From Opitutus sp. GAS368 (GTDB taxonomy: Bacteria; Verrucomicrobiota; Verrucomicrobiia; Opitutales; Opitutaceae): DNA of 64,000 nucleotides. The stretch lies in contig NZ_LT629735.1 of NCBI RefSeq assembly GCF_900104925.1, positions 3,889,001 through 3,953,000 on the forward strand, in the 5' to 3' direction. A program made the position numbers and the translations under genes. The notes beneath the pieces were generated by a model. The model made no database searches and was not told the origin of the DNA. It was given only the letters and a program-made list of their open reading frames with translations. Every line of letters starts with the position of its first letter. Position 1 is the stretch's first letter. Shown piece by piece: positions 15,609-24,037 of this stretch.

Positions 15609-16799
15609 TCACTTCTTCAGCCCGGCGCAGAACCGCCGCAGCCGCTCGATCCCCTTGCGAATGATCTCGTCGGAGGTGGCGTAGCTGAGCCGCAGGTAGC
15701 CCTCGGCGCCGAACGCCGAGCCGGGCACGGCCGCGACCTTCTCCTGCTCGAGCAGCTTGGCGCAGAACTCGGTGTCCTTGAGGCCGAAGCTCGAGATGTT
15801 GGGGAAAAGGTAGAACGCGCCGCCCGCCAGCAGGCAGGTGATGCCGGGGATCTTGTTCAGCTCGGCGTGGAGGTATTTCCGGCGGCGGTCGAAGGCGGTC
15901 TTCATCGCCTCGATGGCGGCGTCGGCCTTGGCCTTCTCCTTGAGCGCGGCGAGCGCGCCGTATTGGGCGAAGGTCGTGGCGTTGGAAGACATCTGGCTCT
16001 GCAGTTCGGAGCAGGCCTTGGCGATCGGTGCGGGCGCGACGAGCGTGCCCAGGCGCCAGCCGGTCATCGAATAGGTCTTGGAGAAACCGGCGACCGTGAC
16101 GGTCCGCTTCTCGACCTCGGCGCCGAGCATGGCGAAGTTCACCGGCTGGTGGCCGTCGTAGATGAGGTGCTCATACATCTCGTCAGCCAGCACATAGAGG
16201 TTGTGCTGCACGCAGACGTCGGCGAGCGCCGCCAGTTCCGCGCGGTTGTAGATGGCGCCGGTGGGGTTCGAAGGCGAGTTGAGGATGAGCAGCTTGGTCT
16301 TCGGCGTGATCGCCGCCGCGAGCAGCGCCGGCGTGAGCTTGAAGCCGGCCCGGTCGTTGCAGAGCACGAATTTTGGCGTGGCGCCGGCGAGCTTCACCAT
16401 CTCCGGGTAGCTGACCCAATACGGCGCGGGGATGATGGCCTCGTCGCCGGGGTTGCAGGTGGCCATGATGGCCAGGTAGCAGGAATATTTGCCGCCCGGC
16501 GAGACGACGACCTGCGACGGGGCGATCTTGTAGCCGTATTCGGCGGCGTAGCGGTCGGCGATGGCCTGGCGCAGCGGCTCGATGCCGGGCGTGGGCGCAT
16601 ACTTGGTCTTGCCGCCCTGCAGCGCGGCGATGGCGGCGTCCTTGATGAATTGCGGCGTGTCGAAATCGGGCTCGCCCGCGGCGAAGCTGCAGACGTCCTC
16701 GCCCGCCGCCAGCATGGCCTTGGCTTTCGCGTCGATCGCGAGAGTCGGCGACGGCGAGACATTGCGGGCCCAAACGGACAGCGGATGCGGAGTGCTCAT
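15609..16799 (-). CDS. aspC: aspartate aminotransferase (class I PLP aminotransferase)
   Basis: 396 residues, the normal length for type Ib aspartate aminotransferases. Key features are [14 protein letters not shown], the [12 protein letters not shown] substrate segment, the [12 protein letters not shown] Asp that binds the pyridine nitrogen, the PLP-lysine segment [14 protein letters not shown] (Lys about 235), and the C-terminal [11 protein letters not shown] containing the carboxylate-binding Arg. It transfers the amino group of aspartate to 2-oxoglutarate; prephenate or other substrates are possible in this subgroup. It is monocistronic, with REP elements on its downstream side. Confidence 0.93.
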   Translation of the reverse strand: MSTPHPLSVWARNVSPSPTLAIDAKAKAMLAAGEDVCSFAAGEPDFDTPQFIKDAAIAALQGGKTKYAPTPGIEPLRQAIADRYAAEYGYKIAPSQVVVSPGGKYSCYLAIMATCNPGDEAIIPAPYWVSYPEMVKLAGATPKFVLCNDRAGFKLTPALLAAAITPKTKLLILNSPSNPTGAIYNRAELAALADVCVQHNLYVLADEMYEHLIYDGHQPVNFAMLGAEVEKRTVTVAGFSKTYSMTGWRLGTLVAPAPIAKACSELQSQMSSNATTFAQYGALAALKEKAKADAAIEAMKTAFDRRRKYLHAELNKIPGITCLLAGGAFYLFPNISSFGLKDTEFCAKLLEQEKVAAVPGSAFGAEGYLRLSYATSDEIIRKGIERLRRFCAGLKK

Positions 16800-16953
16800 T
16801 CGGGGTCTGGACTAAAGGCCCGGTGTTTCCGAACGCAAGCCAGCCGTTGCCGCGCGGGCTGTCATAGGCTCCCCCATGTAGGGTCGCCGCTAGCCGGCGG
16901 ACCGGCTTGCGCGTAATTCGCGGCCCGGCGACTAGCACCGGCCCTGCACAATC

Positions 16954-17316
16954 TTACCGCTTCTTCTTTCGCCTCTTTCGCGGCTTCGGTTTCACGACCG
17001 GTTCGGCCGGCACCGGCAGGGCCTCCAGCTCCGGCAGGTAGGCCTCCACCGCGGCGCGGACCAGGTGGCCGACGCTGGTGTGCTTGCTGCGGGCCGTCTT
17101 CTTCAGCTGCCGCCGGATCTCGCCCGGCAGCCGCACGGAGATCTGCAGTTGCACCGGGTGCATGACCAGCACGTCGGTGAAATCGTAGCGGTCCAGCGCG
17201 GTGCGGATGATGTCGCTGACGGACTTCGCCTTGCCGTCGCGCACGGGCTCGCTCAGGCGGTCGAGGAACTCCACCTCCATCTGGATCGGGAAAGGCTTGG
17301 ACGCTTTGCTGGCCAT
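16954..17316 (-). CDS. double ribbon-helix-helix DNA-binding protein
   Basis: 120 residues. Two RHH-type units are visible in tandem. Residues 10-45 (FPIQMEVEFLDRLSEPVRDGKAKSVSDIIRTALDRYDF) and 57-95 (LQISVRLPGEIRRQLKKTARSKHTSVGHLVRAAVEAYLPEL) each have a beta strand followed by two helices with a (T/S)V(S/G)xxxR turn. A basic tail (KPKPRKRRKKKR) follows. RHH proteins usually dimerise through the strand; a tandem unit could do so within one chain. No toxin gene is adjacent, so a toxin-antitoxin role is not supported. It probably acts as a transcriptional regulator or nucleoid protein. Confidence 0.7.
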   Translation of the reverse strand: MASKASKPFPIQMEVEFLDRLSEPVRDGKAKSVSDIIRTALDRYDFTDVLVMHPVQLQISVRLPGEIRRQLKKTARSKHTSVGHLVRAAVEAYLPELEALPVPAEPVVKPKPRKRRKKKR

Positions 17317-17337
17317 GCTGGTGTCGTAAGGGTGGGT

Positions 17338-17441
17338 GGTGGGTCAGTTTGGTTTCTTCGGTGTTGTAGGTCGGGGTTTATCCCCGACAGGTCGCGTGGT
17401 ATGTCGGGCATAAAGCCCGACCTACATCAACTGACCCACTA
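17338..17441. repeat. REP-like palindrome (gtaggtcggg type) with extended arms
   Basis: The inner arms tgtaggtcggggtttatccc and cataaagcccgacctaca (17365-17426) are flanked by a second inverted pair, gtgggtcagtt and aactgacccac. The whole element spans about 100 bp between two minus-strand genes. Confidence 0.85.
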
Positions 17442-17477
17442 CCTAAGGGTGGAACGGCTTGACCTCAAGACGTTGTC

Positions 17478-17570
17478 GCAGGCGGGGTCGCCCGCGCTCC
17501 AAGTGGCGCCACGGCGACCTCGCCGTGGGGATCGATCAGCGCGTTGGGGGCAACGCGCTCCATCTCAAAG
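17478..17570. repeat. REP-like palindromes (ggcggggtcgcccgc and gcgcgttgggggcaacgcgc)
   Basis: Three hairpins in a row: gcggggtcgcccgcgctcca, ccacggcgacctcgccgtgg and gcgcgttgggggcaacgcgc. The last abuts the stop of the LolA-like gene. The first two reappear inverted within 6840-6905. Confidence 0.8.
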
Positions 17571-18434
17571 TTCCTGGATGCTGGCGCGCGGCACCGCGGG
17601 GGGCGGTTCCGCCAGCTGCGCCGGCGCGAACGTGCCCGCCGGCAGCGTCAGGTTCAGGGCCGCGGCCTTGAAGGTGAGGCGGGTCTTGTCGCGGGTGCCG
17701 AGGTTGCGCAGGTCGATGGATTTCACCAGCCACTGCCCGTCCACCTTCTTCAGGTCGAGCAACGTGACGGTTTTGGCGGGCTTGCCGTCCGGACCGAGCT
17801 GCTCGACCTGCACCAGCGCCTGGAACTGGGTGTCGAGGAACACCCGCACGCCGCTGAGATCGGGCCGGGCCTGGGCGAAGTCGGCCGGCGGATAGAGCAC
17901 GAACTGGTGTGCCGGGCGCCCGCGCACCTTGGCGAGGCCCTCGTAGACAAAATCGCTCCAGTGCAGGAAGGGCATCTGCAGGTCGAACAGCGTGAAGTCG
18001 GTGCCCGCGACCGGCTGCAGCGTCTCCACGATGGTGGTCTCGTGCACGGTCCCCTTGTCCGGCTGGGTCCACGCCGCCGGTTTCGCCCCGGACTGAATGA
18101 GCCAGCGGGCGCTTCCGACGGTGAGGCGGGTCAGGGGTCCCGCTTCGGCCGGCGTGCCGAACAGCTCGCCCTCGAGGAGGCGCTCGACGCCCTGCCGCGG
18201 CATCACGCGCAGTTCGAAGGACAGCCAGTAGGTGCCGGTGATACCGGTCTCGCGGAATTCGCCGAGGATGCGCGCGCCCTCGGTCTGGTCGGCCTTACCG
18301 CCGGCGACGTAGTTGGGCGCCGGGCGGAAGCGGGTGCCTTGTGCGGTCAGCCCCGGCACCGCCGCCAGCACGAGCGCAAACAAGAAAGCCCGGCGGGGGG
18401 CCGGGCTTGAAAGGTCAGGGCTTCTTGGGCTCAA
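17565..18434 (-). CDS. LolA-like outer-membrane lipoprotein-sorting family protein
   Basis: 289 residues with a signal peptide (RRAFLFALVLAAVPGLTAQG). The body has the beta-barrel pattern of the LolA/LppX-like 'outer membrane lipoprotein-sorting protein' family, most clearly VRVFLDTQFQALVQVEQLGPDGKPAKTVTLLDLKKVDGQWLVKSIDLRN and the terminal LTLPAGTF. It would be periplasmic, with a hydrophobic-ligand cavity. The start ATG (18434) lies inside secG, overlapping by 20 bp. The secG terminator hairpin then lies within the signal-peptide codons, an odd arrangement. A later start would destroy the leader. Confidence 0.75.
   Translation of the reverse strand: MSPRSPDLSSPAPRRAFLFALVLAAVPGLTAQGTRFRPAPNYVAGGKADQTEGARILGEFRETGITGTYWLSFELRVMPRQGVERLLEGELFGTPAEAGPLTRLTVGSARWLIQSGAKPAAWTQPDKGTVHETTIVETLQPVAGTDFTLFDLQMPFLHWSDFVYEGLAKVRGRPAHQFVLYPPADFAQARPDLSGVRVFLDTQFQALVQVEQLGPDGKPAKTVTLLDLKKVDGQWLVKSIDLRNLGTRDKTRLTFKAAALNLTLPAGTFAPAQLAEPPPAVPRASIQEL
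18376..18408 (-). terminator. intrinsic terminator of secG, inside the next gene's signal-peptide codons
   Basis: Read on the minus strand, a 9 bp perfect stem AAGCCCGGC/GCCGGGCTT (18386-18394 with 18400-18408) with a C5 loop is followed by TTCTTGTTTG. It is 6 bp past the secG stop but within codons of the LolA-like gene. Confidence 0.7.
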
Positions 18435-18783
18435 CCGGCGCAGGGGTTGCGGGTTTCGGCGCCGGCATCGGCGCGGCGGGAGCGGTGCTCGCGGGCGCCA
18501 CGATCGTGGGCAGCCGGTTGTCGCCGTCGTCCCGGTGCTTGGACTGGTAGATGTGGGCCAGGTAAAGGACGAAGCTGATCACGAAGAAAACGATGGCGCC
18601 CTTGATGGTCGCGCCGCTGAGGACGTTGTTGGTGTCCGCGCCAAAGGTCGACTCCATGGCGCCGCCGCCCATGGCCGAGCCCATGCCGCCGTCGGTCTTG
18701 GCGCGCTGCATGAGGACCAGGAACACCAGGACGAGCGAAGTGATGATCAGGACGAAAGTTAGGATACCGATAACGAGACTCAT
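18415..18783 (-). CDS. secG: preprotein translocase subunit SecG
   Basis: 122 residues. Helix 1 (IGILTFVLIITSLVLVFLVLMQRAKTDGGMGSAMGGG) carries the conserved LMQR/K...GG cytoplasmic loop. Helix 2 is IKGAIVFFVISFVLYLAHIY, with a Pro/Ala-rich tail of about 40 residues. It assists SecYE in protein export across the inner membrane. A TTGACA hexamer lies 36-41 bp upstream of the ATG on the minus strand, without a convincing -10. Confidence 0.93.
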   Translation of the reverse strand: MSLVIGILTFVLIITSLVLVFLVLMQRAKTDGGMGSAMGGGAMESTFGADTNNVLSGATIKGAIVFFVISFVLYLAHIYQSKHRDDGDNRLPTIVAPASTAPAAPMPAPKPATPAPVEPKKP

Positions 18784-18856
18784 AAAGGGTGCAGAAGAAG
18801 CGTATTCGGACCGGCTTTGTCAACCAAAGTTCTGGCGCGGGTAGTGTCCTGCTCTC

Positions 18857-18920
18857 GGTAGGGCGGTGAGTCCCTTCACCGCCGTTCATGCCCGGCGCGG
18901 AGCGGAGTCCGCGCCCTACC
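18857..18920. repeat. REP-like palindrome (gtagggcggtgag type)
   Basis: ggtagggcggtgagtcccttcaccgcc, with the opposing gcgcggagcggagtccgcgc and cctacc at the end, makes a composite of two unlike hairpins between shared gtagg/cctac ends. It lies between the divergent secG and 19008 genes. Confidence 0.85.
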
Positions 18921-19007
18921 CCAAGGCAAACCGTAGCTGGCATTTGCACCAGTGGGAACCGTGGTTACGGTGGGCCGGTCAGTCCCAGCCTCCGACCCCT
19001 GCCCCGT

Positions 19008-19556
19008 ATGAAATCCTACCTGTCCTTCCTGCGTTTCCCGGTGGCGTTCGCCGCCTTGGCCATCTTGGCCGCCCTCGCCCCGGCCGCTGACACCAAGTCA
19101 GCCGCGGCCAAACCGGCCGGCCTGCAGGTCTTCGTGAACGTGCCGCCCACCTGGCGGCCGTTTCTGGACGATGATATCGCCGAGGCCCTGTTCTACCGCC
19201 TGAAAGACGTCTTCCGGCAGCGCGGCTACAAGGGCGAAATGGTGCAGCTCACCGCCTTCGATGCCGGGGCCAAGGATGTGCCCGGCCTGCAGCTCAACCT
19301 GACAGAGTGGCGCGTGGACCGCATGGGCAACGCCCAGTGCACCCTTACTGCCACTCTCAAGACCGCCGCCGGCGAGAAGGGCCTCGGGCTGGCCACCGGC
19401 ACCGCGATGCTTTGGGTCCACGGGAACCGATGGGGCTTCGGCCGCCAGCTGGAGACGGCGGATGCGCTCGAGAACGCCGCGGACAGTGCGCTGCGCGAAC
19501 TCTACGACGCCGTCGCCAAGACCGGCCTGGTCGCCGGCCTCCCGGCGAAGAAATGA
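19008..19556 (+). CDS. exported hypothetical protein
   Basis: 182 residues from ATG 19008, giving a signal peptide (FPVAFAALAILAALAPAAD). The mature part opens with GLQVFVNVPPTWRPFLDDDIAEALFYRLKDVFRQRGYKG and reads like a small alpha/beta protein with an acidic, conserved WRPFLDDDIA segment. No named family. It is probably periplasmic, and stands alone between two palindromes. Confidence 0.65.
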   Translation: MKSYLSFLRFPVAFAALAILAALAPAADTKSAAAKPAGLQVFVNVPPTWRPFLDDDIAEALFYRLKDVFRQRGYKGEMVQLTAFDAGAKDVPGLQLNLTEWRVDRMGNAQCTLTATLKTAAGEKGLGLATGTAMLWVHGNRWGFGRQLETADALENAADSALRELYDAVAKTGLVAGLPAKK

Positions 19557-19567
19557 TGAGGCAATTC

Positions 19568-19629
19568 GGTAGGGGCGGTTGCCCTCAACCGCCCTTGCCC
19601 GAGGACCGTTGAGGGCAACGGCCCCTACC
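19568..19629. repeat. REP-like palindrome (gtaggggcggttgccctcaa type)
   Basis: ggtaggggcggttgccctca at the left and cgttgagggcaacggcccctacc at the right are inverted. This copy is the closest match in the window to the repeats that flank the RAYT gene (shared gtagggg ends). Confidence 0.85.
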
Positions 19630-19652
19630 CCCCGCACAGAGCGCGAGACGCC

Positions 19653-20573
19653 CTACAGCGTCACGCCCAGCTTCTCGAGCACGCGCGCGAGATCCTCGTT
19701 GCCCTGATACTCGATGATGATGCGGCCGCGCTTCGGCGAGTGCTTGAGCGTGGTCCGCGCCCCGAGATGCGAGGTCAGCCGCTTCTCGATGTCGCCGAGC
19801 GCGGTGGCGGTCGCGCCGGGCATGCGGCGCTTTTTGCCGGGACCGCCGGACTTGTGGCGCAGCAGTTCCTCGAGCGCGCGGACGCTCAGGCCCTGCTCGA
19901 GCGCGCGCCGCGCAAGCAGCAGGCGCTCGGCCGAACCCTCGACGCCGAGCAGCACCTTGGCGTGGCCGACGCTGAGGAGACCCTTGCCGACGTAGCCCTG
20001 CAGCTCCGGCTCGAGGCCGAGCAGGCGCAGGGAGTTGGCGACGGTGGCGCGGCCCTTGCCGACGCGCTGGGCGGCGGCGTCCTGGGTGAGGTCGAAATCG
20101 CGGATGAGGCTGGCATAGCCGTGCGCCTCCTCGAGCGGGTTCAGGTCGGCGCGTTGCAGGTTCTCGATCAGGGCCAGCGAGGCGGAGGAGGCGTCGCTCG
20201 ACGTCATCACGCGGGCCGGGATGCTCTTGATCCTGAGCTGCTGGAAGGCGCGCCAGCGGCGCTCGCCGGCGATGAGCTGGAACTTGTCGCCCACGGCGCG
20301 CACGACGATCGGCTGCAGCAGGCCCTCGGCCCGGATGCTCTCCACGAGCTCGGCCAGCGCCTCGTCGGCGAATTCCTTGCGCGGCTGGTAGGGATTGGGC
20401 TCGACCAGGTGCACGGCGACCTCGCGATAACCCGGCAGGCCGTCGGAGGCCGGGGCCGGCGACACCGCGGGGGCTGCGGCCGTCGGGACGGCCGGGGCGG
20501 TCTTGGGCAGCGTGGTGCCGCTGGTGATGAGGGCGCCGAGCCCGCGGCCGAGTCGTGATTTCGGGGGAGCCAT
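19653..20573 (-). CDS. parB: chromosome-partitioning protein ParB
   Basis: 306 residues. The N-terminal CTPase/ParB box has VEPNPYQPRKEF, LLQPIVVR and GERRWRAFQQL (about residues 125-135). ENLQRADLNPLEEA and the helix-turn-helix DLTQDAAAQRVGKGRATVANSLRLLGL follow, and a C-terminal dimerisation region ends the protein. It binds parS and segregates the origin region. parA is not adjacent; the neighbour is a LysM gene whose stop lies 2 bp before this ATG, so the two appear cotranscribed. I saw no canonical parS palindrome in the window. Confidence 0.93.
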   Translation of the reverse strand: MAPPKSRLGRGLGALITSGTTLPKTAPAVPTAAAPAVSPAPASDGLPGYREVAVHLVEPNPYQPRKEFADEALAELVESIRAEGLLQPIVVRAVGDKFQLIAGERRWRAFQQLRIKSIPARVMTSSDASSASLALIENLQRADLNPLEEAHGYASLIRDFDLTQDAAAQRVGKGRATVANSLRLLGLEPELQGYVGKGLLSVGHAKVLLGVEGSAERLLLARRALEQGLSVRALEELLRHKSGGPGKKRRMPGATATALGDIEKRLTSHLGARTTLKHSPKRGRIIIEYQGNEDLARVLEKLGVTL

Positions 20574-20575
20574 GA

Positions 20576-21148
20576 TTATTTGCCCTGCGGGATGAAAAGG
20601 GTCTGGCCGACGCGGATCTTGGTGTCGTCGGAAATCTTGTTGGCGTTGCGGATGTCCGCCAGCTTGCCTCCGGTCTTCTTCGCGATGCCGGAAAGGGTAT
20701 CGCCGCTCACCACGGTGTAGTTGGTGCCCTCCTTGGGGAAATCCTCGCTGAACGTCGTCTGCACGACCGGCCGCGTGGCCTGGTTCTTCGCCAGCGCGTC
20801 GAGCGCGGCGTTGGTTTGCTTGCCGAGGCGCTCGATCTGGCCGGCGACCTGCTGCAGCACCTCGCGCTTCTGGTCCGCGAGCGCCGCCTGCAGGGCGCGG
20901 TTGGTTTCGGCGACGGACTTGTTGAGCTGCTCGATGGTGACGTAGCTCTGGCTGGCCTTGGCCTGCAGGGCGGCGTTCTCCCGGGTGAGCTGCTCGATCG
21001 CCATGGTGAGCTCGCCCACGCGCTGGTTCAGCAGGGCGACGTCCTGCCGCAGGTTGGCCACTTCGATCCGGGTGCCGTCGACCTGGCCGTGTGCGAAACC
21101 GAGGAGGGAGAGCGACAGGGCGCCGTAGCGCAGGAAATGGCGGGTCAT
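20576..21148 (-). CDS. exported coiled-coil protein with C-terminal LysM domain
   Basis: 190 residues from ATG 21148, with a signal peptide (LRYGALSLSLLGFAHG). A long coiled coil (about residues 25-110, LRQDVALLNQRVGELTMAIEQLTRENAALQ) leads to a LysM peptidoglycan-binding domain (NYTVVSGDTLSGIAKKTGGKLADIRNANKI...VGQTLFIPQGK). It is probably anchored at the cell wall. It precedes parB by 2 bp; a similar coiled-coil-plus-peptidoglycan design occurs in the division protein CpoB, but the LysM domain makes it different. Confidence 0.85.
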   Translation of the reverse strand: MTRHFLRYGALSLSLLGFAHGQVDGTRIEVANLRQDVALLNQRVGELTMAIEQLTRENAALQAKASQSYVTIEQLNKSVAETNRALQAALADQKREVLQQVAGQIERLGKQTNAALDALAKNQATRPVVQTTFSEDFPKEGTNYTVVSGDTLSGIAKKTGGKLADIRNANKISDDTKIRVGQTLFIPQGK

Positions 21149-21204
21149 GGCACTGAGGCTGGGAAATTCGCCGGATAAAAACAAGCCTTAGACTCTAAGG
21201 GGCG

Positions 21205-21279
21205 AGGCGGAGCGCGTTGCCCTCAACGCGCTGGTTTGCGAGCGAACGTCCTGAAGCGCAGGGGTCAGCGCGCTCCACC
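21205..21279. repeat. REP-like palindrome (gcggagcgcgttgccctcaa type)
   Basis: A hairpin gcgcgttgccctcaacgcgc (21211-21230) begins the element and ggtcagcgcgctccacc ends it. The last codons of fmt (from 21265) run into this element. Confidence 0.8.
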
Positions 21280-22260
21280 ACTGGGCCGCGGGAATGGGAC
21301 GGAGCCAACCAGCGGCGGCATCGGGTGCGACGGCAGGCGGGTGCCTGGCACCACCGGCCAACCGCGCAGGAATTCCGCCGCCGGCAGCATCTTTCCGCCC
21401 GGACGCTGCAGTTTGCGCAGGCGCAGAATCCCCTGCCCGGTGCCGACCAGCAGGCCGTCGGCATCGGCGCCGCTGACCTCACCGGCCGATCCCGTGCCCG
21501 GCAGGGCATCGGCCAGGCCGAGCTTCACCACCTGGCCGTTGATTTCCACGGTGCAACCGGGCCAGGGCATCAGGCCATTGATCCGGGCCGCCAACGCTGC
21601 GGCTGGCTGGGTGAAATCGAGCACACCGTCGGTCTTCTCAAGCTTGCGGCAGAAAGTCACCTTGATCTCATCCTGGGCGGTGAAGGACTGCGCGCCTGCG
21701 GCAATCCTGGGCAGGCAGCGTGCGAGTAGCGGCACGCACGCCAGCGCGAGTTTGGTCTCAACCTCGGCCGCAGTGTCGAGCGGCGCGATGGCCACGCGCT
21801 CCACGTCCGTCACCGGGCCGGCGTCGAGCGCCAGCACCATCCGCATCAGCGTGACGCCGGTTTCCTTGTCACCGCTGGCGGTGGCTGTCTGGATCGGCGA
21901 GGCGCCGCGGTATTGCGGCAGGATCGAGGTGTGCAGGTTCAGTGTGCCGAGACGCGGCGTGTCGATCACACCTTGCTTCAGGATGTGGCCATAAGCCATG
22001 ACGAGCGCGAGGTCAGGCTTCAACTCCGCGAGTTGCCGGCACTCGGCGTCGCCGAATTTCTCCGGCTGCAGCACCGGCAGGTTGCGCGCCTGCGCCCAGA
22101 GTTTGATTTCGCCGGGCTGGATCTTCTGGCCGCGCCCGGCGGCGCGATCGGGTTGGGTGAAGACGGCGACTACCTGGCCGACCTTGCTCCCCTCGCCCGC
22201 CAGCCAGTCCAGCGCGGGTCGCGCGATCGCATCCGAGCCCATGAAGACGATCCTAAGCAT
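21265..22260 (-). CDS. fmt: methionyl-tRNA formyltransferase
   Basis: 331 residues. The N-terminal formyltransferase fold starts RIVFMGSDAIARPAL. The catalytic Asn and His are in NLHTSILPQYRGASPIQ, and the catalytic Asp in LALDAGPVTD. The C-terminal OB-like domain (KLEKTDGVLDFTQPAAALAARINGLMPWPG...) binds tRNA. It formylates initiator Met-tRNA with 10-formyl-THF. The last ~12 residues are encoded within a REP palindrome and look non-native. No def gene is adjacent. Confidence 0.93.
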   Translation of the reverse strand: MLRIVFMGSDAIARPALDWLAGEGSKVGQVVAVFTQPDRAAGRGQKIQPGEIKLWAQARNLPVLQPEKFGDAECRQLAELKPDLALVMAYGHILKQGVIDTPRLGTLNLHTSILPQYRGASPIQTATASGDKETGVTLMRMVLALDAGPVTDVERVAIAPLDTAAEVETKLALACVPLLARCLPRIAAGAQSFTAQDEIKVTFCRKLEKTDGVLDFTQPAAALAARINGLMPWPGCTVEINGQVVKLGLADALPGTGSAGEVSGADADGLLVGTGQGILRLRKLQRPGGKMLPAAEFLRGWPVVPGTRLPSHPMPPLVGSVPFPRPSGGAR

Positions 22261-22289
22261 GGTTCAATTCCGATTGGGTTATTTCTTCT

Positions 22290-22348
22290 GTCGCGGCGGT
22301 CTGTGACCGCCGTTCACGCCCTCCGGCGGTCACAGACCGCCGCTACAG
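22290..22348. repeat. REP-like palindrome (gcggcggtctgtgaccgcc type)
   Basis: gtcgcggcggtctgtgaccg faces ggcggtcacagaccgccgct; the end of the right arm is gctaca. It has the same arms as the copy at 2934-3005 and sits between der and fmt. Confidence 0.88.
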
Positions 22349-22376
22349 GATTGCCGCCTTGCGCCATAAGTTTGTT

Positions 22377-23846
22377 TCAATCGTCGAGCAATGAGGAGTT
22401 GATGTCCTCGCCCGCTTCCGCGGCGGCGAGATTCTGGCGCTGGCCCTTGGCGGCGAGGCGGTCGGCGACGGACTGTTTCTTCTTGCCGATGAGGTCGAAG
22501 TGGATCGGGCAGCCGTCGAGGTCGAATTCCTTGACGAGACAGGACTCGAGGTAGCGCCGGTAGGACTCGGTCAGGCTGCGCTCCTGGTTGCAGAAAATCT
22601 TGATGCGAAACGGCCGCGTGCCGGTCTGCGTGGCGTAGTAGATGCGGAAGCGGACGCCGAACGTGGAGTGCGGCGGCGTGCGGTCGGCCAGCTGGATGAT
22701 GGCGGCGTTGAGCTTGGCGGTCGGGATCTTCGTATCGAGGCGCTTGTTGAGGGCGCGGGCCGACTTCAGCATCCGGGTGATCTCGTGGCCGGTGAGGGCC
22801 GAGACGAACATCACCGGCGCGCCGGGCGTGAAGAACAGTTTCTGGAACAGCGTCTTCTCGTAGTCCTCGCGGTATTCGCGCTCGGTGGCGAACTTCTCGA
22901 CGAGGCGCTTCTGGAACTGCTCGTGCACGAGGTCCCACTTGTTGACGACGATGACGATCGGCTTGGCGGCCTTGATGATCTCGCCGGCGATGGCCTGGTC
23001 CTGCTGCGTGATGCCGTCCACGGCGTCGACCACCATGAAAACGACGTGGGCGTGGTGGATGGCCTCGAGCGAGCGCAGGCGGGAGAAATACTCGACGGAC
23101 GACGCAAGCTTGGTCGCCGGGCGGATGCCCGCGGTGTCGATCAGGCGGAACGGCCATGATTTTCCCTCGCGGCTCTTGTATTCGAAATCGAGCTCCACCG
23201 CGTCGCGCGTCGTGCCGGGCTGGTCGCTGACGATGAGCCGGTCGCTGTTGAGCAGGCGGTTGCTGAGGGAGGACTTGCCGACGTTGGGCCGGCCGACAAA
23301 CACGATGCTGAGCCGCTCCTTGTCGAGTTCGGTCTCCTCCGCCACCGGCCCGAGCTTGGCCAAGATGGCCACGCGCAGCTCGGCCTCGCCGACGCCGTGC
23401 TCGGCGGAAATGTAGAACGGCTCGCCGAAGCCCAACCGGTGAAACTCGGAGATGTCCTTGATCTTCTCCTGGCCGCTGTCGGCCTTGTTGGCGACCAGCA
23501 GGACCTGCTTCCGGCTCTTGCGGAGCAGCTGCGCGATGCGCTCGTCCAGGGCGGTGACGCCCTCACGGGCGTCGATCGTGAAGAGAATGACGGTCGCGGC
23601 CGCGATGGCGAAATGCACCTGCTCCTCGGAGGCCTTCGTGATGCGGGCCGGGGTGTCGCTGCCGGTCAGGCCCAGGCCGCCGGTGTCGAGCAAGGTGTAA
23701 CCGCCCTCCTTCACCTCCGCCGTCACGACGTCCCGGGTGACCCCCGGCATGTCGTGGACGATGGAGATGCGCTTCTTGGCCAGCCGGTTGAACAGGCGGC
23801 TTTTGCCCACGTTGGGGCGGCCTACGATGGCGACGGTGCGGGACAT
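22377..23846 (-). CDS. der: ribosome-biogenesis GTPase Der (EngA)
   Basis: 489 residues from ATG 23846; a longer in-frame extension upstream would only translate a palindromic repeat. Two tandem GTPase domains are present. Domain 1 has GRPNVGKSRL (9-18), DTGG and NKAD; domain 2 has GRPNVGKSSLSNR (about 190), DTAG and NKWD. The C-terminal KH-like domain (PPHSTFGVRFRIYYATQTGTRPFRIKIF) is present. It is needed for 50S subunit assembly. It stands alone, with palindromes on both sides. Confidence 0.95.
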   Translation of the reverse strand: MSRTVAIVGRPNVGKSRLFNRLAKKRISIVHDMPGVTRDVVTAEVKEGGYTLLDTGGLGLTGSDTPARITKASEEQVHFAIAAATVILFTIDAREGVTALDERIAQLLRKSRKQVLLVANKADSGQEKIKDISEFHRLGFGEPFYISAEHGVGEAELRVAILAKLGPVAEETELDKERLSIVFVGRPNVGKSSLSNRLLNSDRLIVSDQPGTTRDAVELDFEYKSREGKSWPFRLIDTAGIRPATKLASSVEYFSRLRSLEAIHHAHVVFMVVDAVDGITQQDQAIAGEIIKAAKPIVIVVNKWDLVHEQFQKRLVEKFATEREYREDYEKTLFQKLFFTPGAPVMFVSALTGHEITRMLKSARALNKRLDTKIPTAKLNAAIIQLADRTPPHSTFGVRFRIYYATQTGTRPFRIKIFCNQERSLTESYRRYLESCLVKEFDLDGCPIHFDLIGKKKQSVADRLAAKGQRQNLAAAEAGEDINSSLLDD

Positions 23847-23903
23847 AGCGCTAAGGTCTAAGGGAGAAGCCCGACTGGCCAGCAAGAAGATTCCTAACGG
23901 CAT

Positions 23904-23978
23904 AGGTGGAACCCGGCCTCCGGACGGGTTTTCCGGGACGATCGCGGCCCAACCCGCCCGGAGGTCGGGTTCCACCTT
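23904..23978. repeat. REP-like palindrome (ggtggaacccggcctcc type)
   Basis: aggtggaacccggcctccgg at the left and cggaggtcgggttccacctt at the right, with ccggacgggttttcc and aacccgcccggagg as inner arms. Relatives are at 35553-35626, 51291-51365 and inside the CDS at 39611-39660. attagtg units follow at 23993-24021. Confidence 0.88.
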
Positions 23979-24037
23979 AAGGCGCCCTCAAGATTAGTGT
24001 TTATTCGGGCCCATTAGTGGTTTCAGTTCCGGGTTCC

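Noticed and set aside
16954-17316. Type II toxin-antitoxin antitoxin
   Set aside because: The double RHH protein has no small toxin gene on either side; its neighbours are an aminotransferase and repeats.
20220-22380. parS site near parB
   Set aside because: I searched by eye for a tgtttcacgtgaaaca-like palindrome and found none in the window.
22260-23975. Longer N-terminus for Der starting at 23975
   Set aside because: The additional residues translate a palindromic repeat (PSGGRVPP) and are not in other Der proteins; the start at 23846 fits the family.
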